From: Setophaga petechia
Lineage: Eukaryota > Chordata > Aves > Passeriformes > Parulidae
Reading direction: 5' to 3'
Assembly (NCBI GenBank): GCA_024362935.1
Contig: JANCRA010000004.1
Coordinates: 27,023,121-27,087,120, forward strand
Length of the DNA stretch: 64,000 nucleotides
Shown: positions 27,962 through 41,559 of the stretch, piece by piece
How the letters are laid out: the number at the start of each line of letters is the position of its first letter
Position numbering within the stretch: position 1 is the stretch's first letter
The notes under the pieces: model-generated
The model's input: only the letters and a program-made list of their open reading frames with translations
Database searches by the model: none
What the model was told of the DNA's origin: nothing
Translations under genes and position numbers: made by a program

Positions 27962-30076
27962 TTACAGTATTTGAAGGGATCCACTTTTGAAGAGCTATAT
28001 TCTGGAATTTTAACACTACAAATGATAGACTTTCTGTCCACAAACAGCAACGCTTCCAACAGTAACCAATTTGCCTATGAAACACCTACTACAGTCTAAG
28101 CAACACATAAGCAATTTAAGATTTTATCACGTTGATAGAAGAAGGTGATATTGAATAGCATGATCATTCATTTAATAAGGTATGAAAATATCCAGCAGCC
28201 AGAAACTGATGATCAACAACAAAATGTGTAGGCTCTCAAAGAGAAGAGTAATTAATGCCTGGAAATAAGATGACATGGAGGATTTGCAATCATTAGAATC
28301 AAAATAAGGAGAAATCCATTTTCTACATGGGGAAGATGAGAGTAGTGGGCAAGTCTAATTACAAAATTTCACTCAGCCATTCCAGAGGTTTTTGTTACTC
28401 AGGGACTAAGGTAACACCTTTAATTTGCTTTTCTTCAGGGAAGCAGTTGCTCACTGTTTTCATCAGGTTATGTTTTCATTTTTAGCTGAAGCTCACCACC
28501 CTACCTCTTCCCCCCTCCCCCCCACATCTCAAGCAAGAGAGTGGGCATTGAAAGAGTAGGCAGGACACCAGCTGCTGTAATTCTGGGGTGCCACAAGCAA
28601 ACCAATTTTGTGACTCTATCAAGAATTTTACTATCTTTTACATTTTTTACATAGTTCTATAACATAGCCATGCCACAAAGCTGCAGAAGCAGTGAAGGAC
28701 AGACCACAGCTGCAACAGTAGCATGCACAGCTCTGTAGCACAGCCCCTTCGCAGGACAAAAATGACTCAGCAGTCTGCTGCTACACATGCAGCTGCCTCA
28801 CCATCCCATACAGAGCCCAGAAAGACTTCACACGTGTACCTCTGAGAGGGACAACAAAGACCAAGGCACCAATCAGGCTGTTTTAAATACATTTCTCTAT
28901 TCTTTCACCCAAAACAAAACAATCAAAAAAACCCCACACCACACCAAAAAACAGTAATTCATCATTACAGCACAGATTTTTTTCCATTATGAATCTGCCC
29001 AACCCATTGTCAAGTTGGAAGCGAAACCCTACCATCAGTACATATGTGCTTTGGAAACAATGTCTAGTGATTACAGAGCAAAGCTCTACTCAGTGACCTA
29101 TATGAAAATTATTGTGAAAAAACCTTCCTCATTTCTCTTCGGCTGTATATATAGCTTTGAAAAATCCCACCTAGATTTTTAAAAATTTTCCGTAACAAAG
29201 CCGCACTTCTCTAAGTCTGTTCCTATTTGCCATGAATCATTGCAATACAAGTTCTCCATATTAACTCCTTCAACCTTACATAGCATAATTACAAATGTTC
29301 TCGCTGCATATTTTTACATATTTAACTGAGAGATTTCATGCCATGCAAAAGAAATATCTCAGTACACATTTATTTCACATGTTAAACTTACACAGTGCTA
29401 CACCATTTACTTCACTATTTCTAGATAAACTCTAGCATAGTGCAGCTCATAAACAGCAATTATAACACAAGATAAAATGCAATGTAACAATGCAAATGGA
29501 ACTCCCCAAACTGCACAGGATAATTAAGAGCTTTCATGGGAAATCCCATGTGAAGAAAAATTTCATTGTAGAACTGTAAATTGATAGACTACAAAATCGC
29601 ATAAATGGGAAAGTTTCAGCCTCCAGACACTGCACATTCCACATACATGCTAGCCATCAGAAAACTCCCTCTGAAAACCTGACATTGGATCTGAAGCTCT
29701 CTGGGAGAGTCTGAAGCAAAAGAAAAGCAGCATTATGTAATGTTCTGCCTATGGTAGCAACACGGTTTGGAGGAACTTTCTCATCCCTCAGTATCACACA
29801 TCTTGTCCAAATTATTATTTGACCAGAGCATTTGTGCTTACACTGCTTCTACCCTGAAGAAGGCATTACAGGTTACCAAAGGGTTTAGCAGAACACCTTA
29901 CCTATCATCTGCCAAAGTGAAGTCAACAGCAAGTGCCAGCACAGCTGAGGATCTTTCCTCCTACACCAGTCATTCTCTTCACAAGACTACAAATTCTTAC
30001 GCAGAGGAGGTTCACTGATCTAGTGCCTGGTGTTGAGGTGCTACTCTTGACACAGAGTTAAACACAGTCCCTTTCC

Positions 30077-30102
30077 CACTATGTTAAATAGCTGGTCTAC
30101 AA
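30077..30102 (+). repeat. 26-bp direct repeat, copy 1
   Basis: This 26-base string, containing ATGTTAAATAGCTGGTCTAC, recurs exactly at 31358-31383. The flanking bases differ at once on both sides. A 26-base exact match by chance in 64 kb is extremely unlikely. Confidence 0.95.
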
Positions 30103-30484
30103 GGCTCCTGTATGTCTGGAGCCTCTGAAGACACGGGTGGCCCCCTCAGGAAGTAATGAATCCCGATCAATCAGAAAGATGGACAAAACACAGCCAGTTG
30201 ACACTGAGCTCAAGCAGCCTCCCTTCCCCATTCTTGACTACTTCCTGAAATATTTCATCTGTTTCTCTCACCCACAAATCCAAATCCAGAAGGCAGACAC
30301 TATAACAAGATCAGTAAACACTCCTAAGCTTGTGACTAGTAACTTCTCTAATCAAAGAAACACGTAAAACTTGTTTTTTCTTCTCGAAGTTTCCTCATCC
30401 ATCCTCAGAATAGCACTGAACTTCAAGCAAATAGGGCCCTTCAGGATCCTGACGTGCACTAGATTTCCAGACAAGAAAATGTGT

Positions 30485-30600
30485 ATTTACATAATTAATA
30501 ATGTAATTATTATAATTACGTATAATAATATATTAGTATATATTATATGTTAGGAACTACAATGCATATTAATAAGTGATATAATTACTTATATTTATTA
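30485..30600. repeat. AT-rich tract with short palindromes
   Basis: Almost pure A and T with many TA steps, including a perfect inverted repeat at 30503-30519 (GTAATTA, three bases, TAATTAC). Likely low-complexity DNA with potential for unwinding or cruciform formation. Confidence 0.8.
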
Positions 30601-31357
30601 GAAAAATGTTGAAAAGTACAGGTTTCTTTGATTGAATGATGCCTTTAAAGTTTAAAGCAACATTTAATATAAAAGGAAAAAACATTCATGAAAACTGGGC
30701 TATGCACTCATTTTACTTAGGTCTTTCAAGCAAATGTAAGCACCTTACTTTAATGAGCTTTTTAAAATCCTCCCAGCTGTAAAATTCTAACAGCAAATTT
30801 ATATTGCCTACCTAAACTAATTTCAAGATCATGATGCTATCACCTAAAGTCACTTAAAATTTTTTAGAACAACCTACTTTTTAAAACTAACTTCTTCGTT
30901 CAGTTCATACAGTGACTAAACTAACTTCATACAGTCACTTTTCCAGAGGCCAAATAAAGCATGGCAACTCAGTCACTGCAGTTCTTCCCAAACACCTTGA
31001 CTGTTTGCATCTCTGGTAGCTCATGCAATGGGGTGACTTTGTCAGCACATTTCTGCAAACCATTTTAACTGCAAAAGCCAGCATGCTGCACCACTGGTTT
31101 CTGCTCTGGCATGCTGTTCTACCTACCAGCAGTCTGGTCCTTGGTCACACTGCAGAAGCGCCTGCACTAATCTCAAACATCTGTGATTTTTTTCAAAAGA
31201 GATCATTAGTTTTACAGCAGTTTTTGTAGACCTTATTTTACACTGATGAAGGCTAATAGCAACAACCAGAACACAGCCACAGCTACTTTGTTCACACGGA
31301 AAACAATGTGAGACTGCCAGCATCATTCTGAATTGCCAAAATTGCTAAGTTTTATTG

Positions 31358-31383
31358 CACTATGTTAAATAGCTGGTCTACAA
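31358..31383 (+). repeat. 26-bp direct repeat, copy 2
   Basis: Second exact copy of the 26-mer at 30077-30102, offset by 1281 bases in the same orientation. The pair brackets an AT-rich interval that includes the palindromic tract near 30.5 kb. Confidence 0.95.
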
Positions 31384-31956
31384 AGCAAAGTCACAAAACT
31401 GATGGTTGATCATTTCCCTCTCCCATTCACCCTCCCTCACAGCATATGCCAACTACTCAGCCACAGCTCATTAATAAGAAAAACACGTAGTCAGCTGATA
31501 CAAACATGGTAACCGGAAACCTCTCATTGTTTTAACCATTTCATTCTTAACAGAATAATGAGAAAGAAAACCTGAATACTATCCACTTCTAATCTGCAAA
31601 TACACTTCATCAGCTGAAGTCTACAGCACAATTCCTTGACTAAAAAGCAGTAATGCTTAGCATATAAATAAAAACTGCATTATGAAAATTATCCAGCAAA
31701 TTCATGGTTCTGTGGGCTAAAAAGGAAAATAAACAACGGTAAAATGTGATTTGTGTAAAATGAAAGAAGCAGTGTAGAGGGACACAACTTTCACGTGAGA
31801 AACACTTTCAGTTCTGCTTGCTACCACTGGCTGCGGTTTACACCTTGGGCCCTCACACCATGGGCTGCCCAGAGGTTTCCTCTGAGGAGGTTCCCTAACA
31901 GCCTGTTCTCATGCTCTGATTCCTGGAGAGGGCAGCCCATGGCCTGGAGTGGAGGC

Positions 31957-32005
31957 CATGGCCAACAGGCAGGCCAGAGCCTCAGTGAGGCTCCCACAGC
32001 AGCAG
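31957..32005. repeat. Dispersed repeat, copy 1 (GC-rich, 49 bp)
   Basis: About 88 percent identical over 49 bases to 36791-36839, with the shared string GAGGCTCCC in the middle. The surrounding 31.8-32.1 kb block is GC-richer than its neighbours and may be part of an older interspersed element. Confidence 0.6.
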
Positions 32006-35000
32006 GCACCACTGCCAGGTCAGCAGAGGAACCTCCCGAGGTGCCCCAGAGCACCGGCACCTCTGCCCGTCTGCCAGTACCTGCAGAGCTCAGGGGAAAA
32101 GTAATTACCACATAAGGGACAGGAACAAAAGCAAAGACAAAATAATAGTCTGTACTCAAGTGCATCAATAAACAAAGCTGTAGAGAGTTATGCAAGACAG
32201 CAGTCATGTGGCACTAGCTTAAAATAACAATTAAAAAGAGAAAGGAATAGGAAAAAGCAGACACAGATACATACCCAGACAGAAAATGGAGAGAGCAAAA
32301 CACCAATGATAGCTACTGCAGACCAGAAGTATCAGCTGACTGCTCCCCATGAAAGTTACACCATGTGCCAGGTTTCAGCCATTCACAAGAAAAGCAGGTC
32401 TGTATCACACACATCTCCCACTGATAGATGGGACCACCCTCTCAAATCACTCCAACTGCCTGCAAAGAAAAACCACCTGCACCCACAAAAACAATCCTCA
32501 TCTCCCAGCAGCTTCCAAAACCAAAACAAAACAAAAAAAAAAGCCTGCTGTGGCAAACTCTTCCTGAAGTACCTACCACCACCTGACCAAACTCTACTCC
32601 CCTGCCTGCAGCCATTCAGTGCGCACACCATCCACTCAGCTACATCCTTCAGGAGAGTTTCCCCTCCCAACACAAAGATGGACTTCCTCAAGAGAGGTAT
32701 CCCAATTTTTTCTGTTTGCCATCATCTCATTTGCTGCAAAATCCTTCCCCATTCTGCACACTACATCATCATCTCTAGTCTGCTACCTGCTGATCTCCCT
32801 GGAAATAAACATATACACCTTTTTTGTCATAGTAGGAGAGAAAAAGAAATTTTAAGATATCGAACTTCAGACAGCACTGCACATGCAACTGCCAATAACC
32901 AACTCAATGACAAACATTCATTTCTCTGAATCTGCTTTTCTGCCATTGTTCCAGTTTTGGTCTTCTTTTTCTGATCAATTTTTTTAAAAAAATCATTGGG
33001 AATTCAAAGGTTCAGTGAGACCTTGACTAAATGTCATATTAAAACTTATTAAAGAAAAACTTAACATATTGAGAAAATACTGAAGAAAATATACATGATA
33101 AGTGAGTACCAGGTAAGTTTCTTCTTAAATTCTTAGCTTCTCAAAGAGCGCACAGATTCACCTCCACATTTCTTTTTTTTATTAGACAAAGCATTAATGT
33201 CATTAAAATCTAACAGAATCCCTTCAGTATAATAGACTCCTGCTATTAAAGAAAAGAGATCTTTTACAAGCATAAAAGATTATCCTGATGCCTTCTAAAA
33301 AGTAGATTTTATTCTTGGTTTGCCCTTTTGTTTTTCACATATTTCCAAACAACACCCTACTGATTTTGCATTTGTGCAGAGTGCATTCTATTCACTTATT
33401 CAAGTGAGCTTCAGTGATGCTGATAATCAAGGTACAGTTAAATTTTTAAAATCACAAAACCAGAAAAAGCAAATGCTAGTTATGAAATACATACCACAAG
33501 TTTCAATAAAAGCAAAAGCACTGGCATGATTCAGAAGCAATAACCAGAAAATGCAATAGTACATTCTAGAGCAGAAGCACAACTGAGGTCTGTGCCTGTC
33601 ATCCCAACCCCCATTTATTCATCTAACTTCATGTCTTTGGACAAAAAATAGTGATTTGCAACTGCCATCCACTTTCCTAAACACAGATTATTCTGTATAC
33701 ATTTCTAAAAATCACACCAAAAACCTGACGTCTTCAAAATAAATCTCAAGATTCAAATTACAGTTTTGCACACTTATATGCAAACAAAGCAGCCAATTGT
33801 TCAGCTACAATTTACTCAAAACAGGCATCAGTGTTTTTCATGATCTCTTCACATTTAAGCTGTATGGCAACAGAAAACATACAGTATGTATAAACAATGT
33901 ACCAACAACAACAAAAAAGAAAACAGCTTCCCTGTAGGTCCTACTAGACAACACTGAGGCCCTTACTCAGGCATTGCTGTTCTTGGGGACTACAACTGGA
34001 TGTCTCCAAATGAACCAAGGCTATTACAGAAATGATGAAAACTAGTCACAGAAAGACATCCTGATGTAGATGTACACATAAGAACATTTACAATTAATCT
34101 CTACATAGGCAAGATGACTCAGAGTCAGTTTAGGAAACTTCAATCTGCTAAGCAATTCAAACAGCTTCATTGTTAGTTATGATACAATGAAATTGACCAG
34201 TCAACAGTGACTACAGCATGTAAACCTCTCCCATTTGGAGCCTAGATTACACCATTTTACAAGTTAAATTCTTTTCCACTGCCACTAAATTATTCCCTAT
34301 TCTGACATCTCATTTACTAGAAGAATCTCTAAATGAGCTTTTAATTTACTCTGCCTAACAAAATATCTCAAAAATTAATTTCTTACCTGCAACTCAAGCT
34401 GCATGGCTGTTCTGAGAACTCTATTACAAGGACAGTAGCAAATGGTTGCCTTGAGCAGTTGGCAATGCCCTGAATTTTGTCATCAAGTAATGAGTCTGCC
34501 ACAAAAATAATGACCACATGGCAGCAGCCTGCTGGATATAAATCCCTTTGCTGCTTAAAAAACTAGATTTTAGGTCAGTATTGAAACAAAAACAAAAGAA
34601 CCCCCTTAATACTATCTGAAACTAGTAGAAAGAAAAAAGAGTATCAGTGCTGGTCTCACTAACAGGATGCAAATTAGCACTAGGTTGTTTTACATTTGAG
34701 CAAGTGTAAAGATAAAGAATATGAAACAGGGAACACTTAGCTCTTCACATAGTCAGCTCACAAGTGCTAAATGCTTCACCATGTAAATGGAAAACCTTTC
34801 TCAAGAGACACTAATACTAAAAAGCAGCAAAATAAATGTTTTGGGAATAGCCTCCCCTCTCTCCAGCCCTGCTTATCCTTTGTTCCCATAGGCCTCAGTT
34901 CTTGGTTAACATCTCCCTGTCTGAAAATAATTGCCTGCCTCCTAAAGGCACCTCAGACAGTGTCACTCCTTAATCAGCAGGAGGACAGCTGAGTGATGTG

Positions 35001-36790
35001 AGGCATTTCCATCTTCTCCCTGGAGCAATCACACCATCTCTACACGGCACTATTGCAACATCAAGAACTAAAATGACTTTAGATGTGGTACTGTCCCATA
35101 ATGAGAGCCACATGCCAATAAAGCTGCCCTATAAAAACCCAATTCCATTACCAGCTGCCTGTTAGGACTTAGCTTATTGATACAGCTATGCCAAGGATCA
35201 ATCAGTGCAGCCTGAATACAAACCTCAGGGAAAATTCATCTGTCGAAATAAATTCCCAGCATATTTGGTATACCTAGATACAAAAACACAAGCAATAATC
35301 AACTGCATTATCTTTAAATTTTTATCATAGTGTGAACATGGTAATCAGCATCAGTAGGTCTGCAAGTTCTAATGCTCTGGCACAGGAAGGATACCAGTAA
35401 AATTCCACTAGATTTACAAAATGCAATGTACTCCTCTGCACAAATACCTTAGAAAATAAAACTAGTTACCTATTTCTCAGCAAATTGGAGGGATGGAGAA
35501 GAAAAACGTGATCATGGGCTTTGCTGATATATTTGCAGTGTATACTACCTACCAAGAAGGCAATGTGTGAATCAGAATAATACATATTTCAGCTTTCATC
35601 AGATCAGTAATACACACTATAGTTTCACTCCACAATAAAACATCAACATCTAGAAATTGCATGGATGCATTTTTTCAGAGAAAGTCATCTTCTCTTTCCA
35701 CATGACACATTCACTTGAAAATCCAGACATAAATCCTTTTTTCTGTAAGAAAATATAAATCCCACACATCTTTCTTTTTATACAGCTCTCCATCCTTCCC
35801 AACTCCACGCCCTTCTTAACTATCCACTCTTGATGTCTGTGCCACACAGCTCTGACACGTGGCTGATGCTTATATCCCCTACCCCATACCTTTTTAGTTT
35901 TGCTGTATAATCCATAAACTAACAGCTACAGCTACCTTTCCCGCCTCCAAGCATTTGGGATTCACTTCCACAGAAAGACTTACCTGGAAAGCAGTTTCAG
36001 ATACAACAGCCAAAGGCAAAGAGTTGAGTGACTCAAAGGAGCAGGACCACTCAAATTATCTTTAAAATTCTGCTTCTCCTCCTTCCACAAGGCTCACTTT
36101 CTTCTTCTTTCAAACCACTTCATGTGGCAGTGATCATGTTTCCCACTGGCATTTAGGTACCACAAACTCTTCTGCCTGTTTGGGGCCCTCGAATGCCACC
36201 AGAATATGACAGCACTGGTAGCACCATAAAGCCACCAATAACACATGAGCCTAAAGTCTTTATATTTTTGCTGAAAATGGAACTCATTAATTGAGAAAGC
36301 AACAAACATCATCCTTTCACAACCTCCAAGTCCCTCTTTTCCACACAAAGGGAACTACCTAATTTGGCTTTTATCAGGCACAGTGTGACTGTTGGAAGAG
36401 AGCTTCCAAAGCCTTTATAATTACTTCCTCAACCTCTCATATATTTCTTCTGATATTTCTTCTCTGCTTCCTAAATGTTATTTAAAGCTCACATTTTCAT
36501 CAACTACAAAAGATTAAACTACCCTTGCTTTATGTCACATCACAGTAATATAGGAATACTTTCAACCTTTTCACACAAACTTTGAAAAACAAATACAATT
36601 AAGAATTAAAATTAAACTACAGTTCTGAAAATGGAGAAAGAATCTCCCAAACTGTACTTTGGGAGATCCAAAAGTAAGAAGTGCTTTATATCCTGAAAAT
36701 GATCAAGGCATCCTGAGAAACTTGAAGAAACACGGCAGCAATGTAATCAGATAAAGAAACCTTGAGTTCAAGCAAGTTTTGCCAGATTGT

Positions 36791-36839
36791 CATGGCCAAT
36801 AAGCAGGCTGGAGCCTCAATGAGGCTCCCGCAGCAGCAG
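36791..36839. repeat. Dispersed repeat, copy 2 (GC-rich, 49 bp)
   Basis: Counterpart of 31957-32005, same orientation, about six mismatches in 49 bases. No longer alignment is visible outside this core, so the parent element is unknown. Confidence 0.6.
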
Positions 36840-39800
36840 TCATCGCTGCTGCCATTTGATGCTGTGAATTAAGGCATTCAATTCCAGAAGTAAAACTCTT
36901 GTATTTCACCAAACAGAGGCTGGACAGGAAATGGGAAGTGCTAATGAAAAGCTCAGGTTTTAAAGTGTTTCCTGTTCTCACTAGAAACACTTTCTTGATT
37001 AATCAATATATGCCTCTATGATGCATGTCTACATGACCCCCCATTACAAAATTAACAGCAAATCTCAGTAAAAAAAAGTTTTCAACTCTGCAGATGGCCA
37101 CAAGAAGCATTAAGGTTCATTACTGATCCTCCTTATTATCACAGTTTCTCCCCCTTCAGCAGTTTCAGAGCTAGGCTGTTCAACATGCCTCTCAGAGACC
37201 TCAGGCTTTAAAACCAGATCACACTGTCCTCCTGCCAAAGAGCTGAGCAGAGAGTTACAGCCGAAGTCCAGATACATGCCACAATTACCACAGCAAACAC
37301 TCAGCTGTTTTAGTGAACTGTTGATTTCCATCTGCCACAAAGTTCAACCCCAAAACAAGCACAAGTACTTTACTCCCATGGGTAACTTGCTGGCTAACAG
37401 CTGGGCCACGACAGAGCCTCTGATGAATTCTGCATCTTGCTGTGCGTGAAAAGTTAAGAGCTTTCACCTTCCCACTCCGTGCCTCTGCCACAAACACAGG
37501 CGCTCAAAGTACTAATACAAATACAAGGTTTTGAACAATTGCTACACAGACTGATCTATGTACAGATTTGTGATACAAATCACAACAGAGCCCCAGAAAA
37601 CACCATCATCACACTGCTAGTGCTGTCCTGGATACTGCACGCCTCCCCTCTTATTCCAAACACTTAACTCTTTGGCACAAATGCCACTACTGGTTCGGCA
37701 TGATGAGTCTGGAAAATCTGTGCCAATGCGCAAAAAGAACAAACAGCTACGTGTGTAATTTGATGTACATGATAGTATTAGGAATTTAAGGCAACTGAAA
37801 AACAAGCTTTATATACAATACTTCTTTGTCCTAGGTACTAGAAACATCTACATATGTAACCTGATTTATATAAAAACATACACTTATCAGTCACTAAAAA
37901 CACACTACACCAACTCTATCTTTGCAGTTTTAATTTAAAATTCAGATTAAAACAATTACTAAGCAGCTTGATATTAAAATTTAGACTAAAGTGATTTTAA
38001 TGAAGCCTGACTTCTAAGTCACATGGAATACATTTGTCTTCAAAAGCAAGGTATCAACTATGTTTTTATGAACTCCTTCGGAGTAAAGGAAATGAAACAT
38101 AAGAATTTAAAGTAAGCTGAATTTTAGCTACAACTTTTCTCTTTCAGTGAAAAGCAATAATCATCCCTTTTTATTACGGTTTTGTCCTTCACATTCCTCT
38201 ACTCAGGATGATTCAGGAAACACTAAAGTTGCTTGTTCCAGTACATGCAGTACCCACCTGACATTGTTCTGACTCACGACAGTACAAACAGTTCCATCAA
38301 TGCATTTGAAAAAAAATGACTTGCCAAAACAAACAGTGGCTCAAAACTGTACTTTCCCTCTTTGAATGCGAAAATTGATATGCATCATTATTTTCAGTAT
38401 CTCAGCAAATAGAATTTCATTTTTTCTTGCTTCCCACAAGAATCTTAATATATGCCACCTTCAGATAGTATGGCCTATAAAAAAATGCTTCTGGCATTAC
38501 TGTCAATATTTGATTAGTTTTTACCCTTACCAGAGGGCTCGTCTTTGTGAACAGAGGGCATGCTCAGGGGTCACAATGTATAAAGAAAAAAAATAATAGC
38601 ACGTTGCCTAAGTAACCAAATACAGAATCTCAGCTACATTTACAATTTTTGACTCTATAGTTCTATATGTCAAGGCTTTAACATCTTGAACTCATGCAGC
38701 CACAAAGGATTTTCAACACCTCAGGAAAGTTCTCAAAAGAGCCCGCTGAAGTCATTTGATCACATCTGAGGAAGTTTTGAAGTCACAGCAGCAATCCCGC
38801 AAGGACATCTAACCCAACATTTTTATGGCGTTACTGGCTGTAATGTAAGTACTACATTAAAAAGCCACACTGCTCTTCCTAGTGAGATCATTCAAATATT
38901 TTTCAGAAGCCAAACATTTTTCATTTTCTCTGCAAATCCTGAACAAAGGCTACAGTATTATCTTCTAGATGCATATCTATTCCAGCTGAGTTTTATCCAG
39001 GCAGACATATCAGGATCAGGGCAAAATGTTCAAAGACTGCCCGAACATCATGGTCTGAACACTCAAGCTCAGAGCTGCCACAACACCTCTCCAACCAGAA
39101 GCACATGCTCAGATCATCAGAGTCTGTTCTGCATTTTATGTACCCATCTACAAACTCCAAGACATGCTTTCAGTATCCTTTAGATCAATTAATTCCCACC
39201 TCTACACATCTCTATCTCCCTTTCAGGAAGTTTCAATTAATGTTATTTATCTGGATCTTGCTTGGTTTTATTCTCTATTAGTGACACAGGACATAAATCC
39301 TCACAAAGTTTGCAAACAAGTTTTCAGGACCCTAAAACAGTGGTTAGAATCTTAGCTGTAACTGAGAGAGAAGCTAGCTAACAAATAATGCTTTCTTGTC
39401 TCAAGCATTATTCCAATCCATTCCTGGCACTGTAAAACTGCTATGGCAATATCCTTCTGCCACATTGCAGAAGCTGACAAAAACAGCACAACTTTCTTCT
39501 CCAGCGGTAATCACCAGAACAAAACCCCAGAGAGGGGGGTTGTGACTGGTCTTTTACTGACAGCACTCCTCTCTCAGAAGACATGATCATGGTCTTCCTC
39601 GATGTTACTCTAATTCACTTGCATAACGTCCTGCATTCAGGCACTAAGGCAACTTGACCCAAAAGCTACTTTGGCTTTTAAATGCACCTGTTTAACTCTG
39701 GTTAAGACCAAAATTGTCAAAACAATGCCTCATCCTCTGCCTACTTTAAAAAAAAAACAAACATCCACACTGACCTTTCTAATTCAAGAAAATGGATGGA

Positions 39801-40037
39801 AATGCTGTAATTATGCTGCCATGTCCATTTGATACATCGTCCTGATGTCACAAAGACCTGTTTTCTGCTTTTACTTAGATCCCTAGCAGACAACATTTAT
39901 CTCTTATTTCAAAGTGAGCAGAAATACTTATTCATATCAGAAGTTGTGGACAGTTCTTTTACTGAGACACAGTCGATGGGAAAAAACTGACGTGAGAAAG
40001 TACATCTGAGAAAGTAACAGCTGCCTAATTCAAGGAC

Positions 40038-40324
40038 ATGTTTTTTTTGAGCAAGAACTTGTTTTGTAAATTATGTGATAACTATGTTTTGTAAATTATG
40101 TGGTAACTTGTTTTGTAAATTATGTGATAACAGGAGGTAAAAAAGAAGCTACAAACATCTTGAGAAAAGGTGGGACTGACTTTTTTAGCTGACTAATAGT
40201 GAGCTCTAGTTTTGCAATATGTATGAGCCTTATCACTGTGATTATAAAAGTGTTTCTGTTAATCAATAAATTTGAGATTTGTCGTGCATCAGAAGATGAG
40301 CAAGTCTCCCCGTCTACCTCGTCA
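40038..40324 (+). mobile_element. LTR-like segment with 24-bp triplicate, TATA box and polyadenylation signal
   Basis: A short block ordered like a retroviral long terminal repeat: TGTTTT start, three tandem 24-25-bp copies (40057-40129) in the position of U3, TATA-like ATTATAAAAG at 40241-40250, AATAAA at 40265-40270, then a GC-containing U5-like end finishing near CTCGTCA at 40324. Its + strand is G/T-rich, against the A/C-rich surroundings, which suits an insertion in the opposite orientation. No matching target-site duplication, primer-binding site or second copy was found, so it may be a degraded solo LTR or a chance arrangement. No viral genes are present. Confidence 0.35.
40057..40129. 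repeat. Three tandem copies of a 24-25-bp unit
   Basis: Copies lie at 40057-40080, 40081-40105 and 40106-40129. The first and third are identical; the middle one has one extra base and two substitutions. Each contains TTTTGTAAATTATGTG. The unit count is too low for a typical satellite but resembles U3 enhancer repeats in LTRs. Confidence 0.9.
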
Positions 40325-41222
40325 AGAAGTCACTGTAAACCATTCCAAACACATGTGAATTAACAAAAAATTACACAGATTAGTAACAGTATCGATACCC
40401 TTTGCAGCCTAAATGAAAAAAAGGAGTTTGCAATAGTTTACAATTTCTCCTCCAAGTATTCTTTTCCCTGTCTCTTCTATAATGGAGACTATTCTTCTAT
40501 CCTTCTGGGATATCTCCCAGCATCATGAACTTTCCAGTCCTGTTTGCATAGTCACTATGAACTTTCCACAGTAACCAACTGGGTCATTCAGTACCAAAAA
40601 CTCTCTAAAGGAACATTAGGGAGATAAGAGCGGCATGAAGGGTGCTTTCCTTCATGGTAAGGCAGATGCAGTACTTGAGGCTTGTAGTAACCACAGTCTG
40701 CTCAGCCTTAGCAATTCAGATGGAACAATACAACTGTAGCACTAAAATTTCCTGTTTTGGCAACCCTAGCCAACTCTGTCCCTTCAAACTATCAATCACC
40801 AACCACTAAGCTTAGTAGCATCTGTACGCCTCTTCCTTCTGAAAGAAATGACGGCAAAATGCTGGAGTGATTCTGCACGCAGACACAACAAAATATCTGT
40901 CATTTCCCCTCACCAAGATAGCAATGGCCTCACCTAGAGTCACTACTGATTAGTCCAAAGCAAAAAGACAGCCTAGCTGTCCAAAGTAAAGGCACAGAAG
41001 AAACACAGATTTATTTCATCCTTCTGGAAAGGTCCCACTGCATTAGTTCTGGTATTATAGCTCAACTTCTTCTAGCATAAATGTGAAACACAAAAGTAAT
41101 TCAATATTTCTTCACAAGGATGATCCAAGAACAGTGATGGGTGGCAAAGTTATAGTGCTTTTTGGTAACAAAAATTCCCAGGAAGTGCAACATGGTGCAC
41201 CTGAGAATTACAAGTAAGAATT

Positions 41223-41253
41223 GGAGTGTTCTTTCCTGGACAGAGAACACTCC
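41223..41253. repeat. Perfect 10-bp inverted repeat, 11-nt loop
   Basis: GGAGTGTTCT (41223-41232) and AGAACACTCC (41244-41253) are exact reverse complements. Each arm holds a TGTTCT/AGAACA steroid-receptor half site, but the 11-base spacing is far from the 3-base spacing of a classical response element. Confidence 0.85.
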
Positions 41254-41559
41254 TTTTGCAATCCTGATATCTGGCACCACTGCGTGAAGAAAAGTACTGT
41301 CAAGAACACAGAGATGGGGAAAGGAGGCAGAGATTTGAAGATGCAGCAAGCACAAATATGCCTTCCACATAGCTTGCAAGCCAAGAGAAAGTCTAAGTTT
41401 CTTCAGGAACATTTTGCTCTCCCCTCCAGCGTAAGGTTTTTGCACATCAGCCACTATACTGCTCAAGAAACTACAGTTTAGGCTATCTCGTGTTCCTCTG
41501 CTTTGAAAATAAGTCTCATTCAACAGAGAATTAGCAGTTTGTTTCCTCAAATGTTGGAA

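Noticed and set aside
32306..32929. 207-codon + strand frame
   Set aside because: His/Ser/Thr/Pro-rich translation of A/C-rich DNA, on the strand opposite to the inferred transcript, with overlapping frames on the other strand.
41223..41253. Steroid-receptor response element formed by inverted AGAACA half sites
   Set aside because: Spacing between the half sites is far larger than the 3 bases these receptors require; kept only as an inverted repeat.
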